Source of the DNA: Halorussus vallis
Lineage (GTDB): Archaea; Halobacteriota; Halobacteria; Halobacteriales; Haladaptataceae
Length of the DNA: 64,000 nucleotides
NCBI RefSeq assembly: GCF_024138165.1
Contig: NZ_CP100000.1
Coordinates: 3,534,001-3,598,000 of the forward strand
Reading direction: 5' to 3'
Shown: piece after piece, positions 50,238-58,877 of the stretch
Numbering within the stretch: position 1 is the first letter of the stretch
Layout of the letters: every line of letters starts with the position of its first letter
Made by a program: the position numbers and the translations under genes
Notes under the pieces: generated by a model
The model's input: the letters and a program-made list of their open reading frames with translations, nothing else
Database searches by the model: none
What the model was told of the DNA's origin: nothing

Positions 50238-51335
50238 TCACTCCGACAGCCTGGTCGTCCGGCGCTCGACGGACGGGTACTTCGACAACAGGCGGCCGAC
50301 GCGGCCGTACTCCCTCGGAATGAGATTGCGTTCCGCGAGGATGTCGAGCGCCCAGGCCATCGCGTCGGGGCTTGCGGCCTCGGCGGCGACGCGGTCGGCG
50401 TCGTACTCGGTCCAGCGGGCGACGGCGGCGATGACCAGCCAGAGCGGGATACCGAATAGGGCGAGTAACAGCAGTCCATCGGCGGAGAGGTCGGCGATCA
50501 CCAGCGCCACCCCGACGACGAGCAGACAGTACAGGCCCTTTCGGAGCAGGAGGTGGCCGCGACGGAGGTGCGCGAACTCGTGTTCCGCGACCGCTCGTAT
50601 CTCGGCATCCGGAAGTTCGTCGAGGAGGAAGTCGGTGAGGTAGACGCATCTCCATCCGGGAACGACGCCGGCGGCGTACCCCTGGGCTTGCTTGGCGTCG
50701 CTCGCGTCGATGACGCGAACCGGTATCTCGCGGTCGGCAATCTCCCCCAGGACGTCGCGCTCGTCCGGGTCGAGTGCCCGGGTGTCGTTCAGTCGTTCGA
50801 CCAGCACGGGTGCCACGGCCCCGTAGGCGACGTACGCCGCGGCGGTCACCGCGACCAGGGTGAGCCCCGGTTCGAACGCCCCGGCCAGCAGGAACAGGCC
50901 GAGTTTCGGGCCGACGAACGCGGCGTACCGGACCGTCGCGTTTCGCACCGCCGACCGCGCGGAGACGTCGATGTCCTTCAACTCGCGCCAGAGGGGAAGC
51001 GTGGCGAGGGTGACGACGACGTGGCCCGCCAGCACGGGGCCGAACACTACGCTCGTCGAGAAGAGCGCATTCTGTATCGGCGTCGACCCGACCACCGGAA
51101 TCCGCTGGGTCAGAACGTCGAGCACGGCCAGCAACCCCGTCGGGATACCCACGAGGACGATGGCGATGCCGGCGCAGAGGCTCATGCTGAGTTCCAGCGA
51201 CCGCAGTTCGGCCGCCGCCTTCGACGGCCGTTTTCGAAGCGCTAGTCTGCCCGCGAGTCGGGTGAGTGCGAAGAAGCCGAACAGCATCGCTCCGTAGACG
51301 AGCACGATGGCGCGGACCGTCGCGACGACGTTCAT
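50238..51335 (-). CDS. M48-type zinc metallopeptidase, membrane-bound
   Basis: The 365-residue protein has several N-terminal membrane helices (about 7-30, 48-70 and 90-112, plus 140-175) and then a peptidase domain with the zinc motif HEFAH in VAEHEFAHLRRGH. A downstream ligand lies in WTEYDADRVAAEA. Two more helices follow the HExxH motif (about 260-300). The order resembles HtpX/BlaR1-type M48 peptidases that degrade misfolded membrane proteins or cut regulators. No regulator gene is adjacent. Start chosen at the first membrane segment. Confidence 0.82.
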   Translation of the reverse strand: MNVVATVRAIVLVYGAMLFGFFALTRLAGRLALRKRPSKAAAELRSLELSMSLCAGIAIVLVGIPTGLLAVLDVLTQRIPVVGSTPIQNALFSTSVVFGPVLAGHVVVTLATLPLWRELKDIDVSARSAVRNATVRYAAFVGPKLGLFLLAGAFEPGLTLVAVTAAAYVAYGAVAPVLVERLNDTRALDPDERDVLGEIADREIPVRVIDASDAKQAQGYAAGVVPGWRCVYLTDFLLDELPDAEIRAVAEHEFAHLRRGHLLLRKGLYCLLVVGVALVIADLSADGLLLLALFGIPLWLVIAAVARWTEYDADRVAAEAASPDAMAWALDILAERNLIPREYGRVGRLLSKYPSVERRTTRLSE

Positions 51336-51424
51336 GAATCGGCGAACAGTCTCGACCGTCGCATGATAAAATTTCCGTCACTAACGCTGCAGACGAGAAC
51401 TGCGGTCGCTCGCCCGCACGAACG

Positions 51425-51432
51425 TTTAAATA
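51425..51432 (+). promoter_or_regulatory. TATA box deciding a GTG start
   Basis: TTTAAATA lies about 27 nt before the GTG at 51456 and after the earlier ATG at 51363, so a leaderless GTG-started gene is the best reading. Confidence 0.6.
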
Positions 51433-51455
51433 CCGAGACGCGGCCAACTCGCCGG

Positions 51456-51866
51456 GTGAACGTCGAGAACTTCCTGCTGGTCTACCTCGCCCTGTTCCTA
51501 TTCGTGGGAGCGATGGCCGCCGGTATCGGCGCGCTCGAATACCGCGTGGTTTCGGAGGGGCAGGTCGAACGACTCCCCCGCGAGGCCGGATGGCCGATTC
51601 CGTACGGCAATCTTTCGGGCCGCGAACGTCGCATGGTCGACCGCGCCATCGACGGCGACAGGGTGGTGGTTCGCGCCTCCGGCGACCTGCCCGGCCGAAT
51701 CCACAGGCGGGGGCGGTTCGGCGTCCAACGTGCCGGCGAGACGTACCTGCTGGACAGGCAACTGTTCTTCAACCTCCGGACGAAGTTCGCCCGCGCGGCG
51801 GGCGGACTCGGACTCGCCGGTCTGCTCGCGACGGTCTGGGCGTTCCGCAGGGAACACGGCGGGTGA
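51456..51866 (+). CDS. Haloarchaeal membrane-flanked protein, tandem copy 1 (GTG start)
   Basis: The 136-residue protein starts with GTG (VNVENFLLVYLALFLFVGAM), has an N-terminal membrane helix (about 5-25), a soluble domain with RRMVDRAIDGDRVVVRASGDLPG, and a second helix (about 112-128). The next gene (51963) has the same layout and motifs, so they are tandem paralogues about 35-45% identical. Function unknown. The TATA box at 51425 fixes the start. Convergent/divergent partner: M48 peptidase on the other strand, 120 nt upstream. Confidence 0.65.
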   Translation: MNVENFLLVYLALFLFVGAMAAGIGALEYRVVSEGQVERLPREAGWPIPYGNLSGRERRMVDRAIDGDRVVVRASGDLPGRIHRRGRFGVQRAGETYLLDRQLFFNLRTKFARAAGGLGLAGLLATVWAFRREHGG

Positions 51867-51962
51867 GCGTTTCCGGGTCCGGCGACGAGCCTCGACGCGA
51901 CAGGCGACGCCCGAGGCGTCACCGTCGAAACAGATATGTGAACGGATGTACACTTTCGACGC

Positions 51963-52418
51963 GTGCGCGTCGAGAACTTCCTCCTGTTCTTCGCCGGCGT
52001 CCTCCTGCTCGTCGGGGCGCTCGCGGTCGGTATCGGCGCCCTCGAGTACGAGGTCGTCTCGGAGGGGACTGTCACCACGGTCCCCCAACAGCGAGGGTTC
52101 GGGAGCGAACCGGTCCCGGTCGTGCGCTACGAGGAACTCTCGGCGCACGACCGGCGCGTCGTCGACCGCGCTATCGCGGGCGACCGCGTCGTCATCCGGG
52201 ACGCCGCCGACCTGCCGGGACTCCGCCCGCGCAAGGGCAGACTCGGCGTTCGACGCGACGGCCGACTCTACCTCCTCAACCGCCACCTCTTTTTCAACTG
52301 GCGGACGCCGTTCGCCGCCGGAGCGGCGTCGCTCGCGCTCGTCGGCCTCGGCGCGGTCGCCGAGTCGATTCGCCGCGAGCACTTCCCCGACCGGCGGTTC
52401 CTGATTCCGCGGCGATAG
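51963..52418 (+). CDS. Haloarchaeal membrane-flanked protein, tandem copy 2 (GTG start)
   Basis: The 151-residue protein also begins with GTG (VRVENFLLFFAGVLLLVGAL), with a helix at about 5-25, a soluble domain with RRVVDRAIAGDRVVIRDAADLPG, the shared LYLLNRHLFFNWRT, and a second helix (about 118-134). It is the tandem paralogue of the gene at 51456. A GATATGTG box at about 51934-51941 lies near 27 nt upstream. Unknown function; the strict conservation of the two helices with a short outside or inside domain suggests a structural or sensory membrane role. Confidence 0.65.
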   Translation: MRVENFLLFFAGVLLLVGALAVGIGALEYEVVSEGTVTTVPQQRGFGSEPVPVVRYEELSAHDRRVVDRAIAGDRVVIRDAADLPGLRPRKGRLGVRRDGRLYLLNRHLFFNWRTPFAAGAASLALVGLGAVAESIRREHFPDRRFLIPRR

Positions 52419-52444
52419 CGACCCCGGGCGTACCGCGTCTCGGC

Positions 52445-53494
52445 TCAGTAGTACACGTCGACGTGGAAGGTGTGTTTGAGGGAGTAGGTGTCGGACGACC
52501 ACCCGCCGTCGTAGAACTCGCCGTCGGCGACGAGGTCCATCAGGTCGTGGTAGCCGCTCCCGGCGGCCTGCTGGTCGAGCCACGTCGAACTCCCGGGTTT
52601 CATCCCGTTGGTGTTCTCGCGGGCGGCATCGGTGTTGAACTCCTCGGACCACTTGGCGTAGTTGCTCGACGGACTCGATTCGTCGACGGTCGTCACGGCG
52701 GGTAGGGTGTACTGCCACCCGAGGCTCGCACCGCCGGTGCCGACGGAGACGCTGATGGTCTGCTTACCGTCGTGGGTGCCCAGCGGGTCCCACTCGTGGA
52801 GGTCCGCCCCGCCCATGCTGTTCTGCCGCCAATCGTGCATCGGCCGCCCGACGTTGTTCACCCAGTCGGAGCCGTACTTCTGGACGCCGGGTTCCATCGC
52901 GAAGATGTGCTTGACGGCGTAGGCGTCCTGGGCGGCGTCGCCGTCGCTCGCCAACTGCTGGAGGTCGAAGTTGTTGGTGACACAGCCGTAGGGGTCCTTG
53001 CAGAAGTCCGCCTCGTCGTGGAGGATTCGGTTCCACGAACCCGCCTGCGTGCGCACGCCGTCGGTGCGCGCGCCGGTACCGAGTCCGCGCTCGAACGCGC
53101 CGGCGCGGGCGGTCGCTCTCCCGTGGAGTGTCGACACCGAGTCTGCGTCGCCCGCGATGCCGGCGTACTGTTGGGGGACGCCGTTCTCGTCGATTCGGTA
53201 CGCGAAGGAGACGACGGTGCCGTCTTCAGGGTCGGGCGTCGAGCGCGCCGGCGGGGCGTCGAGGTCCCCACCGCAGGCGTTGAACTCCCGGAGGGCCGTC
53301 TGCCGGACCTCGTGGCGGTGTTTCCCGGAGACGCCGCGGTCGAAGTCGGCCGTCGCCACGTGGACGTCGCTCGCGGCGGGACCGCGGGCGCTGACCGCTG
53401 ATGTGGCCAGCGCCGCTCCGGCGACCGCCGCGCCGGTCGCGCGCAAGAACGTTCGTCGGTCGGCACCGTTCGGTGAGGGGGATTCGTCTGTCAT
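52445..53494 (-). CDS. Tat-exported protein, unknown function
   Basis: The 349-residue protein has a twin-arginine signal (ADRRTFLRATGAAVAGAALA) and an exported body with several Cys (NACGGD, DFCKDPYGCVTNN), and many Trp, Tyr and Asp residues. The ending SLKHTFHVDVYY is hydrophobic and aromatic. Function not recognisable; it may be a secreted enzyme or binding protein. A TTTAAATAG box (minus strand, about 53514-53522) lies 27 nt before the ATG within an unusually AT-rich segment (53515-53550), so it should be well transcribed. Confidence 0.65.
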   Translation of the reverse strand: MTDESPSPNGADRRTFLRATGAAVAGAALATSAVSARGPAASDVHVATADFDRGVSGKHRHEVRQTALREFNACGGDLDAPPARSTPDPEDGTVVSFAYRIDENGVPQQYAGIAGDADSVSTLHGRATARAGAFERGLGTGARTDGVRTQAGSWNRILHDEADFCKDPYGCVTNNFDLQQLASDGDAAQDAYAVKHIFAMEPGVQKYGSDWVNNVGRPMHDWRQNSMGGADLHEWDPLGTHDGKQTISVSVGTGGASLGWQYTLPAVTTVDESSPSSNYAKWSEEFNTDAARENTNGMKPGSSTWLDQQAAGSGYHDLMDLVADGEFYDGGWSSDTYSLKHTFHVDVYY

Positions 53495-53652
53495 GACGCG
53501 AGCTTACTTCTTACTATTTAAACTTATAATTGTATTATAGAAAGTGAAAAATAACTAACGGTCGTAGGGCTACGAAGTGGCGGCAACCGAATACCGAGAG
53601 CGTTCCGCGATGCAGACACAGCGCGCGATTCGGCGGATACGGTCGAGCGCGC

Positions 53653-53844
53653 CTACCCGGTCCAGAAACTGAGGACGCCCAGCACCACGATGAGCGACGA
53701 GACGCCCAGAAGGTAGGGACCGACGACGCCGAGCGTCCCGGAACCGGCCGCCGCCAGCGCCGCGACGCCCACGAGGAGCACCGCGGCGGCGAAGCCGACG
53801 CGGCCGGTGCGGCCGACGGCCCGTCCGGTGGTAGTCTCTCGCAT
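53653..53844 (-). CDS. Small two-helix membrane protein
   Basis: The 63-residue protein has a polar Arg/Thr-rich start and two membrane helices (about 15-33 and 38-60). A GGATTTATC box on the minus strand (about 53865-53873) lies 27 nt upstream, giving a leaderless start. Function unknown. It follows dapE, on the same strand, by 68 nt. Confidence 0.55.
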   Translation of the reverse strand: MRETTTGRAVGRTGRVGFAAAVLLVGVAALAAAGSGTLGVVGPYLLGVSSLIVVLGVLSFWTG

Positions 53845-53912
53845 GCGCTAGACACTCGATTCCGACACGATAAATCCGGCGAGTTTCCGCGGGTCGAACG
53901 GACCCGGTGCCG

Positions 53913-55049
53913 TCAGCGAACCAGCGAGGAGAGGGTCGCTTCCACCGCTTCGGCCGCGCGTTCGACGTCCGACGCCCGGACGTACTCGCGCGGAGCGTGG
54001 GCGACCGCGCCTTTGTCGTCGGCCAGCACGCCCGGCCCGAACACGACCGTCGGGGCGAGTTCCGCGAAGTAGGAGGCCTCCGTCGCCGCCCGGAACGGTC
54101 GAACGTCGCCGCCGCTGGCATCCCGGAGCGTCTCGACGAGCGGGGAGTTGGCGGGCGTTTCGAACGCCGCGAGGAACGGCGTCTCGCGGTCGGTCAGGTC
54201 GACGTCGACTCCGACGTCCTCGGGCGCGGCGGCGCGCAGGTGGGTCTCCAGGCCCGACCGGAACTCCTCGGCCGTCTCGGGCGGGACCGACCGGCGGTCG
54301 ACCACGAACGAACACTCGGCGGGCACCTGGTTCGTGGCGGTTCCACCCTCGACGGTCGTGGGCGTCAGCGTCGGCGGACCGAGCGCGTCGCTCTCGGAAA
54401 GTGCGTCCTCGCGCTCGGAGAAGGAGTCGAGCGCCGCCAGCAGGTCGCCGGCCGCCCGGACGGCGTTGGTCCCCTCCTGGGGTTCGGCGGCGTGGGCGTT
54501 GGCCCCGCGCGCGGTCACGGTCGCCTGGAAGCGCCCCTTCGCGGCGTTGCAGACGTCGAGGTCGGTCGGCTCACCCACGACGACGGCGTCGGGTTCGCGG
54601 TCGAACGAGAGCGCCGCCGCCCCTTTCGAGAGGGTCTCCTCGTCGGGCGTCACCGCGAGGGTGACCCTGCCGCGTTCGGGTTCCACGGCCAGAAACGCCG
54701 CGAGCAGCGCCGCCAGCGGTCCCTTCGCGTCGCAGGACCCCCGGCCGCGAATCACGTCGCCGTCGCGTTCGTAGAGGACGTGGGGCGGGACGGTGTCGAT
54801 GTGGGTGTTCAGGACGACGTGCGGGCCGGCGGACTCGGCGCTGTCGTCGGACGTCGAACCGCGAGCGCGGTTCGCGCCGGCGGCGCGAACCGCGAGCGTG
54901 TTCCCGGCGTCGTCGACGCGGACCTCGACGCCGGCGTCTTCGAGCGTCTCGACCAGCAGCGACCGCATCTCGGACACGTCCTCGTCGGAGGGCGTCCGGA
55001 CAGCGGTTTCGAGGAACGCCACAGGGTCGAACTCCGGGGCGGCGCTCAT
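53913..55049 (-). CDS. dapE: Succinyl-diaminopimelate desuccinylase
   Basis: The 378-residue M20-family metalloenzyme removes succinate from N-succinyl-LL-diaminopimelate. Motifs: LNTHIDTVPP (metal His-x-Asp), RGRGSCDAKGPLAA, the catalytic Glu pair in TPDEET, and a late TEASYFAELAPTVVFGPG. A haloarchaeal linker with an Arg/Gly/Ser/Asp-rich insertion (about 48-70) contains a 29-bp inverted repeat (54866-54894). The start overlaps the dapF stop by 4 nt (ATGA). It ends the lysine operon. ArgE/DapE relatives are hard to separate, but the dap context decides. Confidence 0.88.
   Translation of the reverse strand: MSAAPEFDPVAFLETAVRTPSDEDVSEMRSLLVETLEDAGVEVRVDDAGNTLAVRAAGANRARGSTSDDSAESAGPHVVLNTHIDTVPPHVLYERDGDVIRGRGSCDAKGPLAALLAAFLAVEPERGRVTLAVTPDEETLSKGAAALSFDREPDAVVVGEPTDLDVCNAAKGRFQATVTARGANAHAAEPQEGTNAVRAAGDLLAALDSFSEREDALSESDALGPPTLTPTTVEGGTATNQVPAECSFVVDRRSVPPETAEEFRSGLETHLRAAAPEDVGVDVDLTDRETPFLAAFETPANSPLVETLRDASGGDVRPFRAATEASYFAELAPTVVFGPGVLADDKGAVAHAPREYVRASDVERAAEAVEATLSSLVR
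54866..54894. repeat. Perfect 29-bp inverted repeat in dapE
   Basis: Arms 54866-54879 and 54881-54894 (14 bp) are exact reverse complements around one G. In frame it covers about residues 52-61 (linker with NRARG). Confidence 0.9.
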
Positions 55050-55903
55050 GCTCGCGTGATCTGTCGGGTTTCCGGGATCGAGGAGAGTTCGTCGCCGAAC
55101 TCGCGTTCGACCGGACCGGACAGCATCGCGTCGCCCGTCTCGGGCAGAGTCACGTCGAGGCGGCCGCCCGGCGGGTGGACCGCGACCTGCTCGCCGGGTT
55201 CCGGCCCGTCGTCGAGGCGGCCGAGTCGGCGCGCGGCCGCGACGACGGCGACCGCGCCGGTGCCGCAGGACTGGGTTTCGCCCTCGACGCCGCGCTCGAA
55301 GGTCCGCTGGTCGAACCCGCCGTCGTCCCGGCGCGAGGCGAACGTGACGTTCGCGCCCTCCGGGAAGACGTCGGCGCTGCGCACGGCGGGCGCGACCTCC
55401 TCGACGTTCACGGCCTCCACGTCGTCGACGAACGCGACGGCGTGGGGGACGCTGGTGTTGACCGCGGTCACCTCGACGCCCTCGACCGACTCGGCGACCA
55501 ACGGGTCGCCGCCGGCCAGCGGGACGTCGGCGGGCGCGAACGACGGGGTGCCCATCTCGACGGTGACGCTCGTGCCGTCGACCTCCGCCCGGCGGGTGCC
55601 GGCCTGGGTGTCGAGCATCACGACCGACGCGCCCGTGCGCTCGGCGGCCCACTTCGCGGCGCAGCGCGCGCCGTTGCCGCACATCGCCGCGGTCGAGCCG
55701 TCGGGCTGGACCAGCGTCATCACGACGCGGGGCGGCGAGAACCGCGATTCGAGCGCGAGGAAGAGGACGCCGTCGGCGCCCACCCCGTCGCGTCGGTCGC
55801 ATATCTCCCGGGCGAACGCGCCCCGGTCGGGGACGTACTCGTCCGCGTCTACTATTACGAAATCGTTGCTCGTGCCGTGGTACTTCTCGTACGCGATGCT
55901 CAT
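55046..55903 (-). CDS. dapF: Diaminopimelate epimerase
   Basis: The 285-residue enzyme interconverts LL- and meso-diaminopimelate with two cysteines: one in MCGNGARC and the other in ETQSCGTGA. Both are present in the expected order. The N-terminus MSIAYEKYHGTSNDFV is typical. It overlaps lysA upstream and dapE downstream by 4 nt each, showing translational coupling within the operon. Confidence 0.93.
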   Translation of the reverse strand: MSIAYEKYHGTSNDFVIVDADEYVPDRGAFAREICDRRDGVGADGVLFLALESRFSPPRVVMTLVQPDGSTAAMCGNGARCAAKWAAERTGASVVMLDTQAGTRRAEVDGTSVTVEMGTPSFAPADVPLAGGDPLVAESVEGVEVTAVNTSVPHAVAFVDDVEAVNVEEVAPAVRSADVFPEGANVTFASRRDDGGFDQRTFERGVEGETQSCGTGAVAVVAAARRLGRLDDGPEPGEQVAVHPPGGRLDVTLPETGDAMLSGPVEREFGDELSSIPETRQITRA

Positions 55904-57150
55904 GGTTGCTCCTCTGGTTCCGTTACGTCCGCAATCGTTTCGCGCCGCCGCGCCAGCGTCGCCTCGTCGCCAGCCAAGACGACGGACGCCGGACGGGGGC
56001 GGGAGTTGTACTGACTGGCCATCTCGTAGCCGTAGGCCCCGGCGTTGCCGATCGCCAGCAGGTCGCCGCGCCGGGGGTCAGCGAGCCAGTGCTCGCCGAA
56101 GGTGTCCGCGCTCTCGCAGACCGGGCCGGCGACCGTCACCGTCCGGTCGGGACGCTGCTCGCCGACCGCCGAGAGGTTCCGTATCTCGTGGTGAGCGTCG
56201 TAGATGGCCGGGCGCGCGAGGGTGGTCATCCCCGCGCCGACGCCGACCACCGTGGTCTCGCGGCCCTGCTTGACGGTGTTGACCCGGGTGAGCAGGACGC
56301 CGGCGTCCGCGACGAGGTAACGGCCGGGTTCGACCGCCAGGGTCGCGTCGACCTCGCCGAGCGCCTCGCGAGTGGCTTCGGCGACCGCGTCCAGATCGAG
56401 GGGCTCCTCGTCGGGCGCGTAGGGGACGCCGAAGCCGCCGCCGACGTCGACGAACTCCAGGTCGATTCCGGCGTCGGCGACCTCGCGCGCGAGGTCGCCC
56501 ATCCGCGAGACGAGTTCGCGGTGGGCGCTCAGGTCCTCGCCCGAGATGCCGCTGCCGGCGTGGGCGTGGAGACCGACCACGTCGAAGTTCTCGGCGGCCT
56601 CGACCAGGAGGTCGACCGCGCGCTCGGCGGGCACGCCGAACTTGGCGTCGGCGCCGGTCCGGACCTTCTCGTGGTGGCCCGCGCCGACGCCGGGGTTCAC
56701 GCGCAGGCAGAGCCGGCCGTCGTAGCCCCGGTCGGCGAGGCGGTCGACGGTGTCGGCCGCGCCGGCCGTGACGGTGAGTTCCGGCTCGCCGGCCGCGAGT
56801 TCGACCGTGCGGTCGAGGTCGGTCGCCGGCGGGTTCACCGCGGTGTAGTGGACCCGGTCGCCGGGGACGCCCGCCCGAATCGCGCGGACCAGTTCGCCGG
56901 CCGACGCGCATTCGATGCCCGCACCCTCGTCGGCGAGCGCCTGGAGGACCGGCCGAGCCGTGTTGGCCTTCGCCGCGTAGAGCACTTCGGCGTCCGGGAA
57001 CGCGTCGGCGAGTCGCCGGTAGTTCTCCCGAACCCGGTCGAGGTCGAGGACGTACAGCGGCGTGCCGTGTTCGTCGGCGAGGGTTTCGAGTCGCTCGGGG
57101 TCCCAGTCGGCGAGTCGTCGCACCGGCGGGTTCCGGACGGTCGCGTTCAT
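55900..57150 (-). CDS. lysA: Diaminopimelate decarboxylase
   Basis: The 416-residue PLP-dependent enzyme decarboxylates meso-diaminopimelate to lysine, the last step of the pathway. The PLP lysine is K61 in VLYAAKANT; HAHAGSGIS and FVDVGGGFGVPY are the phosphate- and substrate-binding motifs, and GPVCESADTFGEH holds the dimer-interface Cys. Overlaps dapD and dapF by 4 nt each. It begins MNATVRNPPVRRLADWD. Confidence 0.94.
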   Translation of the reverse strand: MNATVRNPPVRRLADWDPERLETLADEHGTPLYVLDLDRVRENYRRLADAFPDAEVLYAAKANTARPVLQALADEGAGIECASAGELVRAIRAGVPGDRVHYTAVNPPATDLDRTVELAAGEPELTVTAGAADTVDRLADRGYDGRLCLRVNPGVGAGHHEKVRTGADAKFGVPAERAVDLLVEAAENFDVVGLHAHAGSGISGEDLSAHRELVSRMGDLAREVADAGIDLEFVDVGGGFGVPYAPDEEPLDLDAVAEATREALGEVDATLAVEPGRYLVADAGVLLTRVNTVKQGRETTVVGVGAGMTTLARPAIYDAHHEIRNLSAVGEQRPDRTVTVAGPVCESADTFGEHWLADPRRGDLLAIGNAGAYGYEMASQYNSRPRPASVVLAGDEATLARRRETIADVTEPEEQP

Positions 57151-57989
57151 GACTCTCTCAGAGCCTCCTCTCGTTCGACGCCTTCGAGGGTGGTTTCCTC
57201 GACGTCCATCGCCACGACCGCGGGCTTGTAGGCCCCGCCGTCGAACAGGTCGTGGTCGCCGACCGACGACTCGACCATCCGGGCGAACGCCCGCCGCTCC
57301 GGCGGGAGGTGGCCGTAGACGATCTCCTCCTCGACCAGGTCGTAGACGGGAATCCGCGGGGTCAGCAGGGTGTTCTCGGCGACCACCGAGTTCTCGCCGA
57401 CGACGAAGCCCGAGGTGACCCGACAGCCAGCGCCGAGCGACGCGCCGTCCTCGACGACGACCGGGGCGTCCTCGACCGGTTCGAGCACGCCGCCGACGAG
57501 CGTGTTCGCGCCGAGTTTGACGTTCTCACCGATCTGGGCGCACGAGCCGACGGTGTCGCAGGAGTCGACCAGCGTGCCGTCGCCGACGTACGCGCCGACG
57601 TTGACGAAACTCGGGCTCATCAAGATGCAGTTCGCGCCGACGTGCGCGCCCCGGCGGAGCACGGTCCCGTCGGGCGTGTTGCGGGTGCCTCGCCCCGGCA
57701 GGTCGTCGGTCCGACGGAGCGGGAGCACGTCGTGGTAGGTCACGTCGCCGTACTCGCGGGCCTCGATGTCGCGCAGGCCGAAGTTGAGCAGGATGCCCTC
57801 CTTGACCCACTCGTTGGACTCCCACTCGCCGCCGCGCTTCTCGGCCGCCCGGACCTTGCCGGCTTCGAGCGCGTCGAGGAACGCCCCGAGCGTTTCGAGA
57901 TCTCCGGTGTCGGCGGAGTCGGCCGACAGGTCGCCGTCGTCGTAGCGCCGCCAGAGGTCCTCGATTTCGGACTGGAGGCCCGTGCTCAT
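57147..57989 (-). CDS. dapD: Tetrahydrodipicolinate N-succinyltransferase
   Basis: The 280-residue enzyme succinylates tetrahydrodipicolinate. It has an N-terminal helical domain (about 1-90) and a left-handed beta-helix of hexapeptide repeats (about 105-220; VGANCILMSPSFVNVGAYVGDGTLV, GENVKLGANTLVGGV). The presence of dapD shows that this organism uses the succinylase branch rather than the dehydrogenase or acetylase branch. ATGA overlaps with dapB and lysA. Confidence 0.92.
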   Translation of the reverse strand: MSTGLQSEIEDLWRRYDDGDLSADSADTGDLETLGAFLDALEAGKVRAAEKRGGEWESNEWVKEGILLNFGLRDIEAREYGDVTYHDVLPLRRTDDLPGRGTRNTPDGTVLRRGAHVGANCILMSPSFVNVGAYVGDGTLVDSCDTVGSCAQIGENVKLGANTLVGGVLEPVEDAPVVVEDGASLGAGCRVTSGFVVGENSVVAENTLLTPRIPVYDLVEEEIVYGHLPPERRAFARMVESSVGDHDLFDGGAYKPAVVAMDVEETTLEGVEREEALRES

Positions 57990-58813
57990 CTGTCGGCACC
58001 TCCCAGCACGTCCGAGAAGTCGTAGTAGCCGGGTTCTTGGCCCGCCAGCCAGACCGCGGCGTCGAGCGCGCCCTCGGCGAAGACGCCGCGGTCCTCCGCG
58101 CGGTGGGTCAGTCGAACCTCCTCGTGGTTGCCCGCGACCAGCACCTCGTGTTCGCCGGTGATGTTGCCCGCGCGGCGGGCGTGGACGCCGATTTCGCCCG
58201 ATTCGCGGGGCTGGTCGCCGTGCCGGCCGTGGACGCGCTCCCCGCTCGCTTCCCCGCCGTTCTCCGCCCGCGAGTCGTCGCCCGCGGGCGACGACTCGCG
58301 GGCGCTCTCGATGGTGTCTAAAATCGTGTTCGCGGTGCCGCTGGGCGCGTCGCGCTTGCGGTTGTGGTGGGTTTCGGTCACCTCGACGTCGTAGCCCGGC
58401 AGGTCGGCGACGGCCGACTCGACCGCCCCGAGCAGGGCCTGGACGCCGCGGGCGAAGTTCGAGGCCTTCAGCACCGGGGCGTACTCGGCGAGTTCGACGA
58501 GCGCGGCCTCCCCGCGTTCGTCGAAGCCCGTCGTGCCGACGACGCTGGCGACGCCCGCCTCGGTTGCGACCGCGACGTAGTTCTGGGCACTCTCGGGACC
58601 CGTGAAGTCGACCAGCACGTCGGGGTCGCGCTCGGCCACGAGGCGGTCGAACTCCCGGGTCGGGGCGACGGACACGCCCGCGACCGACTCCTCGGCGTCG
58701 GGGTCGCGGTTGACAGCGAACGCGACGGAGACGTCGTCGCGCTCGTGCGCGGCGTCGATGACCGCCCGCCCCATCTGCCCGGTCGCGCCCGTGACCGCCA
58801 CGTCGACGCTCAT
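57986..58813 (-). CDS. dapB: Dihydrodipicolinate reductase
   Basis: The 275-residue NAD(P)H-dependent enzyme has GATGQMGRA at the N-terminus and the catalytic/substrate motif THHNRKRDAPSGTA (about 149-162). After it comes a Ser/Gly/Glu-rich insertion (about 170-200) absent in most DapB enzymes; it contains a perfect 40-bp palindrome. The C-terminus (GYYDFSDVLGG) is normal. It overlaps dapD by 4 nt and is separated from dapA by 64 nt. Confidence 0.92.
   Translation of the reverse strand: MSVDVAVTGATGQMGRAVIDAAHERDDVSVAFAVNRDPDAEESVAGVSVAPTREFDRLVAERDPDVLVDFTGPESAQNYVAVATEAGVASVVGTTGFDERGEAALVELAEYAPVLKASNFARGVQALLGAVESAVADLPGYDVEVTETHHNRKRDAPSGTANTILDTIESARESSPAGDDSRAENGGEASGERVHGRHGDQPRESGEIGVHARRAGNITGEHEVLVAGNHEEVRLTHRAEDRGVFAEGALDAAVWLAGQEPGYYDFSDVLGGADR
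58266..58305. repeat. Perfect 40-bp palindrome inside dapB
   Basis: Arms 58266-58285 and 58286-58305 are exact reverse complements without spacer. On the minus strand it encodes about residues 170-182 (ARESSPAGDDSRA), within a family-unusual insertion. Confidence 0.97.
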
Positions 58814-58877
58814 ACCGCTATCACGCTCCCGTCTGCTACTCCCGCGTCCTCGCTTGCGCTACGATCGCACGGCGCGT

